Positions 22,950 to 35,153 of a stretch of DNA of 64,000 nucleotides are shown here, piece after piece (the stretch's first letter is position 1; every line of letters starts with the position of its first letter). The notes beneath the pieces were generated by a model that was given only the letters and a program-made list of their open reading frames with translations, ran no database searches and was not told where the DNA came from. The stretch covers positions 47,148,598-47,212,597 of the forward strand of contig NC_092043.1 in NCBI RefSeq assembly GCF_003086295.3, given 5' to 3'. A program made the position numbers and the translations under genes. The stretch comes from Arachis hypogaea. Its lineage: Eukaryota > Streptophyta > Magnoliopsida > Fabales > Fabaceae.

Positions 22950-25900
22950 ATGAAGTTGTTGGGTAAGAACCACACGAACAGCGAGAAGAAGAAGAACTAC
23001 GCAGTGAAACTGAATCAATTGAAGCTTGACACAGGACTGTTCGGAGGCAGGGTTCTAACCGCCGCAAATGACAAGGTTGCCATTCAGATTGTTTCAGGGA
23101 CATCAACATCGTCTTCTACGAAGAAGAAACCAAACCCTCCTCCTCCTTCTTCTTCTTCTTCTAAACAACCTCTCTCATCACTTCTCATGATTCCGTTTCA
23201 TCGGAATCCAAAATCACGATGCACTCACACCACTCCCGCTACAAGATTCCTCAGCTCCACCAAAGCAACTTCTTTCACGTGGGACGCACGTGACCTCTCC
23301 AATTTCCATTTTCTCCTCAAACAAAGTGGCTCTTCACATGCCTTAGACATCGCATTTGATTTTCATGTCTTATATGTAACAACTCCAATCCTAGTCACGA
23401 TTAGTATATCTATGTCGTACAATTGGTCTGAAATTTAATTATAATTTAAGATGTGTGTGTTAATTATGTGATTATCTTAATTGATATTTAATTATGAAAT
23501 GCAGGGAGAGGGTGTAGTGGGAGAATCCGACGGCGAAATGACGGTGGTCGGAAAAGCTTCGACGATCGTTGCCGTGGAGGAGGAGATGATGAAGAAGACG
23601 GAGTCCAATTCTTCTTCTCATCGGAATCTTCAAAGAAAGCTTCCAATCAAATTGCGGGTCAATGGCTTATCCATCGAAGCCTCCCTTTCGGTACGTTCCA
23701 TGTTCATTCTCCTCAATTTTTACTTTCTAGTTCTACGAATTATTTATTTTTCTAAAGTATACAGTAATTTATGATATACACATATTGATATGGATATAAA
23801 ATATTTGTACATATATATTTAAAATTATTATAAGACACAAAAATATGACATATATAATATAAAATATTTTTATAAATAAATTGTAGTGATATTATAGTAT
23901 TTATTAATATTAAAATATAAATTAATTTTTAATATTTTTTAATTATATAAAATATTTAAAATAATTTTTATTTTAATAATTAATAATATATATTATTTTT
24001 AAATTTATTTTAATAATATATGTTAAGAATAAGATTGAACACGGTGATACGTGATGGCGTGATAATGATATCTAAGTATGTCTAAACGTGTTCAAAAAAA
24101 TTTTTATTTTTTATTAAAATACAGTTAGATACCAAAAATGCGTATTAAGAGTATAATAATTTTTTTAATAATTTTTTTACAATAGATTGATTATATATAT
24201 TTAGTGAAAATATATCAAACTTGTTAAAAGTATGATAATATTTTTTTAATTTTTTAATATATTAAAATATATATATATATATATTTAAGTTAATATTTAA
24301 TTTTTTATCAAATATTTTTCTTCTGTAATACTATTAAAATATGTTGTTAGGACACATACTAATAAGATACATTATATAAAATTATATTTATACCTTAATT
24401 GCATTTATTGGGCAATCCAATTAAATAAGCACACTCACAAAAATGAAAGCCAAGCAAATTTGTTTCAATTTTTTGAGAAAGATAATCTTAATTTTTTTTA
24501 AAACATTCTCTAACTAAATATAAAATGAATTTAAAAGATTAATGTTTTTAAAGTTGACACAAAAAATCAATTTTTATAAATAAAGATTGTCTTAAAAATC
24601 AAGTAATAATTTTGCCCCTCTTTACACAAGGTTACAACTTATAACCTCAAGTCCTCCAAGAAAATAAATTAGTACAACCTCGTAAAAACAAATGAGTTTA
24701 TGCCCTATGTTGTTGCATCAAGTCATTAATTGCATAGAGTTCATCGCTAGTAAATCATTTCTCTCCAAAGTCCAAATATTCTTCCAAATCAAGTTTACTT
24801 GACCCTGATTCTAGAAAAACTTGTATTATTATTATTATTATTTAGCAAATATGTATTCTAAGATACATATTAATAACGATTGAAATTTTTTTTATAAAAA
24901 ATTTAAAAATTTAAAATTTTTTATTAATAATAAATTTAATATATATTTTTTAGGAGACATTAGTTCATGGGCTTAATGAAAAAGGAAAGTTTTTATATAT
25001 TTAATGAACTTAATTAATGCATAATAAATCTAAAATTTTGTATTTATATATCTTTAACTAGTTTTATTAGGATTCCTTTTTATTTTTCAAAAATATTATA
25101 TATGTATACAAAATATCAGGGACAAAATTTGTTACTATATATTTGCATATATAAATGTATTGTTCCGTATTTGTTATTAATGTACATTTTATATTTCAAT
25201 GCATACAAATAACTAATTTATGAACTAATTTTTTTTACACATATTATAATTATTTATATTTGGTAATCCATGTTTGGTAAATTATATCTTTTCCTTGCAA
25301 TAAACGCGCGTGTCAACAAAGGAAGGTGCAAATCTATTGGCATGAACTTAAATTTCACGACGACTATGAGCAATAATTATGACTTTTGATCCCATCAAAA
25401 ACGTAGTAAGCAAAATAATTTTTTAATATTGATTCTCAATTTAGTATTATTTCTTGCCGTTTCACTGTGGACAATATAATAAAATTTTAACTTTCACATG
25501 TATATTGATGGTGATTGATGAATTGAGGGAGTAAAAAGACAAGTTGATGTTTATATGTATGTTTTGATCCAATAAAATTTGAGAAAATAAAAACTTCGCT
25601 AAGAAGTTTATCAAACTTTAATGATTTTTAAGAGCCATGCATATTTAGTAATCTTTCGTTAAGAAGTTATTTGGTTGAATTAGGTATATTTTATATTAAC
25701 TAATTTGGATTAGTATTTGTCCGTTTAAAATTTAAGTAAATATTGGGTTCGAATTTAACCTTATATATAAGATTGTGTTCGTTTATATATATGAGACACT
25801 GAGACAAAAATACAAAAATATAAAATTATATTTAACAGATAAAATATGAATAGAAATATTATATCCAGAATTAATATATATTTTATATTTTTTAATAAAA

Positions 25901-28900
25901 AAATATGTAAATACTAACAAAAGATATAATTTATTTTTTATTTTTTATTATTTTTATCAAATTTTTATAATTATATATTTTTTAATTATTTTATTATAAA
26001 AAAAGAAAATAAATTAAATTTTTATAACCTTTATATTTCTATCTTTTCGTATTTTTGTCCAAGTTCTTATGCTTGACAAATTAGTACATAAAGATAAGGT
26101 GAAAAAAAGGATATATTTAAAAAAATTAAATATATCAATATATTAATATTTTAATAAATTTTAATTATTAATTATTAATTATATATTATATATTTTTTTA
26201 TAATTATAATAAATAATTAAAAATTACTGAAATACTAATATATGGATACACTTAAAATTTTTCTAATATTTTATAGTAATTAATGCATGACTTTTGGTAG
26301 GTGTCAATGAAGTTAATGAAGATGAAGAATTCTGAGGATGACTCGGCAAGACCAATTAAAAACTCGGTTGAGCCAAAGAGACACGCCATCATAGAAAGAG
26401 TGAAGTATCTAACAAGCTTGACCAACAGGGGCAAAAACGGAAAACTACTTCACACAGGGATTGGAACGGAACAAACGAGTCCATACGAGTCAGATGGATC
26501 TCCCGTGTTTGACTCAGATGACTCGTCCGAGTCCACATCAAGCAGTGGGAGTAGTGGTAGTAATAATAGTAGTATTATAATTGAGAATGATCATAACTCG
26601 GGGTCAAGACTCGGTAAAAGTAGTAATAAAAATGGGTGTTGCGACAGTGAGAGGTTTATGGGGTCATCGGCGCCAAGGACGTGTTTGGATGGAACAGCGA
26701 ATAGGAGCCGGTTGCAGTTGTCACGGACTAGAAGCTTCACTGAATTTGGATCCAATACAATCACAACCAAACAACAATTCCAACTCACGACTCGTTCAAG
26801 TGCTCTCACGGTATGTAATTTGTCTATATTAAAGTATCAAATAAGTTTTAATTATATTTTTATATACAAATCTCGTCATCTAAGTAGTCACCATTTGGTA
26901 AATAGTCAATTTATTTCATAAGGATTATGACATGAAATTAAGGGCCAATTTAAATACGCCCATAAATATATTTTTTTAATTTTAAATTTTTGAAAAATTA
27001 TAACACTAATATTTAATATAATTTTTAAAATTAAATTTTTAACGTGATCTCTGAAATTCACAAAATACATTAATTTAATTTCTGACTTACTAATTATACT
27101 ATTTGTATCTCTAAGATTGTAAAAGATGCATCAAGTTAGTCAAAAAATAAGGTGAGGGATCAACTAAATACATTTTTTACAATATCGAAAATATAAATGG
27201 TGTAATTGATAAGTTAATGACTAAATCAATGCAATTTGTGAATCTTAGTAATTACTTTAAAATTTGACTTAAATTTTTTATTACTCTTTGTTTAAAATAA
27301 ACACTTTTAAGATTAAAAAATCAAATACAAAATAATTTATTTATAAATTATTTTTAATATAATTTTTTATTATTTAAGTTTTTTTTTAAAAGGAATTTAA
27401 TTAAATTGTTTATTCAAATTGAACTTTACGTGTATGTTTGGTTTAGTATTCGTGTTAAGTGTATGTTTGGTCTAACATTCATGAACACACCTTAAAAATT
27501 TTTGAATTCTAGACCAAACTTGTTGGATAATTTTTTTAACATGATTTTTACCCTCAAACGACCTTTTACTTGAAGCAATATTTTACAATATTTGCTTACT
27601 GTTAAAAATTAATTATAAAATTTATTTTTTTAATTATCTTTTTTCACCTTCTTCTTTTTATACGGTCATCTTCATTTTATTTCTCAATTCTCCTTATTTA
27701 CTTTTCTCATCTTTCCTTTTTTTTACTTTTTTTTTTCATTTTTTCTACGTGCAAGATTATTTTCATTTTATTTTTAAATTATCTTTTTTTATTTTTTTCA
27801 TCTTCCATATTCATTTTCTTTTATGCACCTTATTATTACTTTTGTTTAATTTTATAAATTTATTTATTTTTTATTATTATAATTTATAATTATTAAACAT
27901 CTTAAATATAATATGTATATAATATTTAAGATAATATTTTATATTATAATATATTATAATTTAAAATTCTATAATATAAAATTGTTAAAATAATAATATT
28001 AAAAATTTAATATAACTTTTATTCTTTTGCTAATTTCACATGTAAAAGTAATTTTGGCATTGTTATTTAAACAATATTTTATTAATTATAATTACTTTTT
28101 AATTAAAGCATCCAAATATAAATCACGTCAAAATAAACTCAATTTTAATCAAAATTAATTTTAGTATAATTAAATTGAACTCGACTACAGTTTACAAAAG
28201 CTAAACCAAACACACGTTAAGCTCTATAGATAACAAATAAGATATGTTTTGTCTCTTTAAAAGTAAATAGTGTGCGATAAAGTGCAACACGCAATATTTA
28301 GAGTAAAAATATTTAAAAATAAATTATAATAAATGTTAATGCGTTCCGTAAAAAGTAAAAGTGCAACATTTTTTAAATTTTAATGCTTAAATTCTAATTT
28401 TAAATTAAAATTTTTAAATTTTAAATTTTAAATTTTAAATTATAAAATTTAAATTCTAAAAATATAAATCTAAAATATTAATATAAGATATAATGAATAA
28501 AAAGCTAACATGTGTTTGATTAATAAAAAGTACAATATTTTTTATTTGGTAAGAAATATTTAAGAATGAACTGTGATAAAATATGGCAAAATTTAAATGG
28601 TAAAAAATATATCTTAAATATTTTATCAAACGTTATTTATATTTTAAGCATTATGCATATATATTTTTTATTTTCTAAACACTAAATTATCAACACTATC
28701 ATTCTTTTAAATTAAATTAGTAGTTTACTTTTGTCCTCCTTATTCTTTTTTGAGCGGTCCCCTTCATAGGCTTCAATCCCTGTTACAGAATGCAATTACA
28801 TTGAGCAACGAATGTTACTTTTCTAGAGGAGAGATGTTATTTAATAAGGTGAAAGATTTTAATATAGAGTAAGAATGTAGAAATACAAAGAGAAGTTGTA

Positions 28901-30905
28901 ACTTTCTTTTATTTAAGGAGTGTGAATTTATTTAAATTATATTTATATTAAAATTAATATTAAACGAAGGAGAGTCATAAAATAAAAGATGAGTTATCTC
29001 TGTTCACATTATACCATTTAGGTATATATTTTTTTTCAAATCTTACATTAACACGAGATGCCGGTAAAACATTTTACATAAGCGTAAAATTTAACTTGTC
29101 GTCTTTACTCACATATTCAATTATATAATAAAATTAAACCTCACTTATATGCACTTTTTTCTTTTAATACTCGTCCCAGTCTCTAATAATTCTTTTAAAA
29201 GATCATAAGGCTCTTTTAAAAAAATACCTTTTTTGATTTTTAATATTTAATTTATATCCTCCATTTAATTTTTATAAGTAAAATCAATTTAAAAATTACT
29301 AATTTTTCTCAGTTTTATACAATAAATTTAATTAATATATTTAAAAAATGTAATAAAAAGAAAACGAAATGACCCTAACAATTATCCTAAAAGACAACGA
29401 AATTTTTAACAAAAAAAATTTAAAAATCAACAGTTTAATATGTCACATAGACTTATTCCATTAATATTAAAAGAAAAATATCAATAGAAAAATTAACCAG
29501 TCTCATAAAAATAAAGATTAAAGCCGAAAAAGATATATTTTTTAGTCTTTTTAGATAATTGTGAGAAACCCTTTAAGATTTTTTTTTACAAGAAACTCTA
29601 CAGCAAGAATTAAGAAGTATTTATTGAACACTACTATACACGCATCAAACAACGTTTTTCATGACTATATAATAGAATATAGACAAAAATCTAAGAACTA
29701 CAGAGTTTTGTGTTACCTAAAAATTTAATGTGGATGTTGAACTCTGCAGAAATCACATGAAGTTTCTTCACATTCACGCTATGAAGACAAGAATTGCAGT
29801 TCAAGCAGATGGAAAAGCAAAGAGATTTCAAGCAGGGATGGGAAATTAAAGCTGAAAACAAACGTGTTCTTGGCTTCCTTTGACCAAATGAGTGAACAAG
29901 CCTCTGGCGACAGTGCTTGCACAGTGTTAGTTGCCCTCATAGCACACTGGCTCCACTCCAACCACAACATGCCAACAATGTCCCAATTTGACCACCTCAT
30001 CACACAAGGTCAACTTTATATCTACTATGCATAAATACTTTACTTTTGCCTATTTATTAACATGTTAAGACATTAGAAACAAGACAAAAACGCTATGTAT
30101 AGTATCTGTCTCTACTGTCTCCCAATTTATTTGTGTTTCTTAATCATTCAGTATAATTATCCCAAGACTTTTGCAGACAAGATCTAAACTTGTTAAATTT
30201 ATAGAATTGTCTTATTTACATATTGTATATATGGTATTGAGTACTGATAATCTTACTTGTATTTGTGTTAACATAGGTTCCTCTGAATGGAGAAAACTAT
30301 GCAGGAGTGATTACTACTTGACTCTATTCCCTGACAAGCATTTTGACCTTGAGACAGTCCTAGAGGCCAATTTGAGACCCATAATTGTTGTACCACAAGA
30401 ATCATATACAGGTTTTTTCTCCCCAGAGAAGTTCCAATGCTTGAAAGGTGCTATGTCCTTTGACCAAATTTGGGATGAGATAAGAACCAAGGTGGATGAA
30501 AATCATAACAAGCCAAGAATATACATAGTGAGTTGGAATGACCATTTCTTTGTTCTAAAGGTAGAAAAGGATGCTTACTATGTCATTGATTCATTGGGGG
30601 AAAGGCTCTATGAAGGGTGCCAACAAGCATTCATATTGAAGTTTGATGAATCTAGTGTTATGTATGGTGCTTCAAGCAGAAACATTGTCGGTGGCAATGG
30701 TAGTGGCAGAAGATTCGAGGCGGTTTGCCACGGAAAAGAGTGTTGTAAAGGGTTCATCAAGAGGTTTCTTGCTGCTATACAAGTTAGGCAACTAGAGAAG
30801 GAAGAGAAGAAAGGGAATGTTTCAAATCCATTTCTTCATAGGCAATTGCAGATCGACTTCCATTATAGCACCATTTCATCAACTTCCTCTGCTATTAGGC
30901 ATTAA
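22950..30905 (+). CDS. Plant NT-C2 domain protein with papain-like C-terminal domain
   Basis: Five exons: 22950-23375, 23505-23690, 26301-26810, 29750-30008 and 30277-30905, all with GT..AG borders. The joins keep frame and give 669 residues. I recognise a plant family annotated with an EEIG1/EHBP1 N-terminal (NT-C2) domain. Residues 14-208 supply the beta-rich part (KLNQLKLDTGLFGG, FTWDARDLSNFHFLL, DIAFDFHVLY|GEGVVGESDG). Residues 215-375 form a Ser-rich, probably disordered linker. Residues 405-650 are the strongly conserved part: GDSACTVLVALIAHWL, EWRKLC, FPDKHFDLETVL, GAMSFDQIWDEI, VSWNDHFFVLKVE, YYVIDSLGERLYEGC and the final HRLQI-like HRQLQIDFHY. Cys431, His550 and Asp565 are placed like a papain-type triad; this is inference. 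NT-C2 domains are linked to membrane or cytoskeleton attachment in animals; the plant role is unknown. Large introns 2 and 3 contain MITE-like insertions. Confidence 0.85.
23691..26300 (+). other. Intron 2 of the NT-C2 gene
   Basis: A 2,610-bp AT-rich intron (GTACGT…TGGTAG). It has an ATATAT tract at about 24266-24286 and an (ATT)n run near 24826. A MITE-like block at about 25765-26080 begins near GTGTTCGTTTATATATATGA and is full of short TA/AAT motifs. No coding sequence was seen. Confidence 0.7.
26811..29749 (+). other. Intron 3 of the NT-C2 gene
   Basis: A 2,939-bp intron (GTATGT…CTGCAG). It contains the inverted-end element at 27428-28217 and a low-complexity (AAATTTT)n-like tract around 28370-28450. 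A missed small exon cannot be excluded, but exons 3 and 4 join in phase without one. Confidence 0.65.
27428..28217. mobile_element. Intronic inverted-end element
   Basis: The left end ACGTGTATGTTTGGTTTAG and the right end CTAAACCAAACACACGT are complementary apart from a 2-bp indel. They bracket about 790 bp of AT-rich sequence in intron 3. No target duplication was resolved; superfamily unknown. Confidence 0.55.
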
Positions 30906-30975
30906 AACCTGTTCTGTAGTTGTTTTAGGATACAAAACAAGAACTGGGATAGTAAACACAAAAGGTTTGCTTTTC

Positions 30976-31150
30976 CGAGTTAAGTCCAAAAGTGGTCCCT
31001 AAAATTGGTGATTTGTACCAATTTGGTACCTGAGATCCCAATAGTCCCTTGTATTCTGGAAAATGCATCAAATTAGTCCTATTTTCCGAACTTGAGAGAC
31101 TAAAGTAATACAATTGATATCCCGGAGACCAAATTTGGACTTAACTCGCG
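30976..31150. mobile_element. MITE-like element between convergent genes
   Basis: Inverted ends share CGAGTTAAGTCCAAA (left) and its complement TTTGGACTTAACTCG (right). The interior has mirrored GGTCCCTAAAATT / GGTCTCC-type phrases. It lies 71 bp after the NT-C2 stop codon and 280 bp from the KIX gene stop codon, so it may be inside one or both 3' UTRs. Confidence 0.65.
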
Positions 31151-31429
31151 CTTTTGCTGTCTTTGTATTTTGGATAAACAGAAAATATAGAAAGAGAGAA
31201 AAAAAAAAAGACTTGCCAATTCATCCTCCACTAAAATTCAGATTGAAGTTGCTATTTACATAACTCATTACTACTGTAACATTATATTCCTAATAATATG
31301 GACATACAAAGTAAGCATATAACAGGAAAACATCAGTCTAGAAGCCTCAATTTCTCAAACTACATCCATAGATTCATCCAATTGAAACTCCAATCTCTCA
31401 TTTCCTTAACCTTCAACTAATTTTCAAAA

Positions 31430-32024
31430 CTAAAAGCTAGTACTATTGATGGGGCCTAAGCCTAACCTCAATGAAAGATCACACTTGTTTGCGCACGGCG
31501 TGGTTTGAACAGGATCGCCATTTGCCACAAGTTTCTGAGCAACACCCGTAACTGGAGGTCCGAAATCCTTAGCATTTGATTTATGTGAGGCTTTGGAACC
31601 ATGTTGGGACTCTTCCAAACGAATGTTGTTGTTTCCATGGTAGTAAAGGGGGTAAACTGAAGACAACCTTGGCGGCTGCGGCGACAAACACTGTTTCTTA
31701 TTGCTGCTACTAGTTGCTGTTGTGTTTGTTGGACCAGCATTCTTAGACACATGATATGGTTTTGTTGCATTATCCCTTGTATTAAAGTTTTGTGGTGTGT
31801 GATGAATAACATTGGGAGCTTGTTCTTTGCTATGACTAAGATAACACCTTGGCTTGTTTCTTTGACTCCTTGGAGTTCTAGTTAGGGAGCATCCCAAATT
31901 TAAAGCAGCTGAACCATAACCAAAATAACACAATGTAAAATCATCCATACAGTACAATTAACTTTAATAGCTGGGAGCCATTAGACGACAAACCTGTCAA
32001 ATTATTTAACGACTCTCACAGCTA

Positions 32025-32056
<32 letters not shown>

Positions 32057-32604
32057 GATATACCTTCAATGCAAGGATGCAAATACTTTCCATTTCCAGT
32101 TTCTGTAATCTCATCTCGTCGGATTATTGTGTCAATGGCTTCATTAGTTCTAGCCAAAACTGTTCTGAAGTCCATGTATTCGTGCTAAAACAATGGCAAA
32201 CATTAAATAAAAAAAATAAATAATAGTATAATATAATAAATTAAAACAGGATTCACAAATTGCTGAAAAAAATGGGAAAAGGAAGAAGAGGGTTTTAATT
32301 TATTTACCTGAGAGTTGGCTTTAGAGTACAAAATCTCTTCAGCTTTGAGAACAACAATAGGGAGCTTTTCTTGGTACTCTTTGTTGTTCTTAGTGGCAGA
32401 GCCATGTATCTCATCAACTACCCTAATTTAAATAATAAAATAAAATCTATGCATTATACAAGGCATAAAAGAAGAAAGAGAAAGAGGAGAAAAAAGGGTG
32501 AACCTGAAAATTTCTTGAATGAGAGTTCCTCTAAGAGGTTGGTGTCTTTCACTGTGCCAACCTCTTCTCACACAATCAAACTGCCTGGGGCTTGGTCTTC
32601 TCAT
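31430..32604 (-). CDS. KIX8/KIX9-like adaptor with EAR repression motif
   Basis: Four exons on the minus strand: 32604-32504, 32422-32308, 32184-32064 and 31908-31430. All have GT..AG introns and joins in frame, giving 271 residues. It starts MRRPSPRQFDCVRRGWHSER, the recognisable N-terminus of plant KIX8/KIX9-type proteins. The KIX-like helical region spans about residues 14-96 (HQPLRGTLIQEIF, LPIVVLKAEEILYSKANSQ, EYMDFRT, AIDTIIRRDE). AALNLGC…SQRN and a Ser/Pro/Asn-rich middle follow. At residues 257-263 lies LSLRLGL, an EAR motif of the LxLxL type, just before the C-terminus. In Arabidopsis, KIX8/9 bridge PEAPOD proteins to the TOPLESS corepressor and limit leaf growth; a similar role here is inferred. 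The protein ends soon after the EAR motif, so it is the short form of the family. The gene converges on the NT-C2 gene. Confidence 0.88.
32027..32055. repeat. (AAT)n microsatellite in a KIX gene intron
   Basis: About nine AAT units just downstream of the exon 3 splice donor (minus strand). Confidence 0.9.
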
Positions 32605-35015
32605 CTTATGCTTGTTATTGGAGAGAAACAAACACAAACACCTTCCTTTGTTTCATCAAGAGAAACAAAAACAAAATGCCTCAACACACAAACCCTGTGC
32701 GTCACTCTTTGTGCACAAGTGTGTGTTGTTGTACCATCACATCTATCTTCTATTAAATGACAAAAATAGGGGAAAGAGTAAATTCTTTTTTAAAATAATT
32801 GAAAATGAGTTTTTTTTTTGTACTTTTTATTTTTAGATGATAAAGAAGAGATGAGCTTCTGTTCTCCTCGTAATCAGCCCTATCAACTTTCAACTTGAGT
32901 CAAATCGCCAGGAAAATAGTAGCTAAAATTTTTATTTATCTTTTAAAATTTTTTGATGTTATAATTTTAAATAAATCAATTAATTTTACAATTTAATTTT
33001 TTTAAAAATTATTTTTTATATATTTAATTTATTTTACGTTAAATTTTAATTTTTTTACGACATTAATTTGGTCTAATACTAAAAGAAGTGGGGATTATTT
33101 TTTGTTTTAGTTTTTTTTTTATAAAATTTAATTTTAATGTATTAACATAAAAAGCAAAAGTTGTACTGTATTATTTATTTATTTATTATTTAATTAGATT
33201 TATATATTTAGATAATTTTAAAATAATAATTTTTTTACTTATATAATAATACATAATTAGATATTAAATATTTGATATTGATTATATATGAATGTTAAAT
33301 CCTTTTTTAAATACTAAAAAGATAATTGATTTTTTAGTCTTGTAAAATTTTAAATACTTTTTTGTATAAAATTATTTTTAGGAAAAGTTAAGAACTAACC
33401 TATCATTTTATAAGAGGGTATTATAAAGTAATTTATCATACGTAAAATTGGGTGAATATGATTTTAAAAAATTGAGTGAAAATGATATAATAATAAATTG
33501 GATGGATGGAGTTTTGATGAAGAAAGAGTTGGGTTGGATGTGTCCCCTACTGATCCACATGCCTTAATCCCCTAGCCTTAAGAGTCTTTTTCTCTTTTTT
33601 AGGAGTGTTGCCCTCTTTTGTCTTTCATCTATCCTCACCAAGTCACAACCTTCATTGGCTTTGGCTTTGGCTTTGACCTCTCATCATAACAACAAGAGTG
33701 GGGGAGTGGGTGACCCCAACATCCACTCAAACTTCGACAAGTGCAAAGGTAAAGGGTCCTTGCTGTTTCCTTTTCCGGGGAATGGGATGAGAGAGGTTAA
33801 ACTTTAAAGAACATGCGTTTTTCATTTATTTTTTTCTCAAAGGAAATAAGTCAGAAAACTATTTATATATATTATATTTAGGAGAATGATAAATAGGTTC
33901 TTAATTTTTTGGTCTATAGATATTTAAATTTTTAACTTTTTTAAAAATTAGATTTATCAATTTTTAGATCTAATTTGTCTCCTTTTAAAAAATTCTTCCA
34001 CGTGTAAATTTGTATATCGGCCAAGTCAATATAATAGAAGTCACGTTTGATTATTTTGTTGAGTTTAATAGACCCAAATGAACAGAGAAATTGATGTATC
34101 TAAGTTTTGAGAAAGTAAAAAACTTAAATATATTTTCAAATTCTCAAAGACTTAAAATATCCGTAGAATAAAAAGTCAATGACGTATTTGTCTTTTTTTC
34201 TATAATTTTTTTATTTTAAATATATCTTTTTTAGAAAAAAAAAAGTACTATTAGATTACGCACTTTAAACACAAAATTAGAATACATTATCATTTATATC
34301 TACAAATATTTATAATATAAATAAATTTATCCATAAAAAAAATATAACTAAAATTATACTTAACAAAGTTATTCAAATTCTGAAAAATTACCAAATTTTT
34401 TAAATTATTTCTAATAACCTAATCTTACTCCAAACTCTAATTCCATATGCTCTACGATTTTTAATCAGTCACCACCACAACTTTAACCCACTAACAACCA
34501 TCATTTACTTATACTGAATACTAACACAAGTATTTTTATTTCTGGCTGCAGCCACAAGTCCGAAGCAGAGATACAACTAGGTATGTAATTGTAATCTCAT
34601 CTCCTCATCTATTTCACTTCATTATGAAATTGGTGTTGTCTAATCAACCCTACATATATACAACTCATAGAGAGCATCATTCTAGTTGTCAATGCTTCGG
34701 AGACTCAATTCACTCCCGTAGTGGTAATTCTTATCCGTTGAAATTATATAACCATGCCTAACAAAATGGATATATTGGATGCTTTTACCCAACTTCATAA
34801 ACAACAAACACATGAACTTTATTTTTTCAAAATCAATTCTTGTGTGGTTCAACTACGTTTTGAGACTGAATCTCGTCGACCTTTCTTTTAGGATTACAAG
34901 TTTTCTTTTATGTTTAGTTATGTGTTTGTCTTTGTTGCTGTGCTCTCCTTTCTTGGGATTCTAGTTCGAAGTTGTTTGGGGCTTTGCAGTTGTTATTAGT
35001 ATGACAATCAGTTCG
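32605..35015. other. Intergenic, upstream of the KIX gene
   Basis: AT-rich. CTTTGGCTTTGGCTTTGG lies near 33660. A 61-codon frame at 34779-34964 has a hydrophobic C-terminal stretch but no homology I recognise. No gene is called. Confidence 0.5.
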
Positions 35016-35153
35016 ACTGCGATTGGGACGGATCCAGAAATATCATATAATATTAAGAAAAATATATAAATAAATTATAATATAAGATGCATTATAAAAA
35101 TATACTAATAAAGAATATATATTTAAAATATAAAAAAATATGTGTATTTTTTA

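Noticed and set aside
26301..26921. Exon 3 frame of the NT-C2 gene as a separate 206-residue protein
   Set aside because: Its reading past 26810 runs through a clear GTATGT donor. Exons before and after join in phase and reproduce the family order.
30171..30276. In-frame upstream extension of the last NT-C2 exon
   Set aside because: The acceptor AACATAG at 30276 joins exon 4 as G|GT to give the conserved SEWRKL start. The upstream residues are intron translation.
34779..34964. 61-codon hydrophobic frame
   Set aside because: It is a single short frame in AT-rich DNA with no start context, partner exon or family resemblance.
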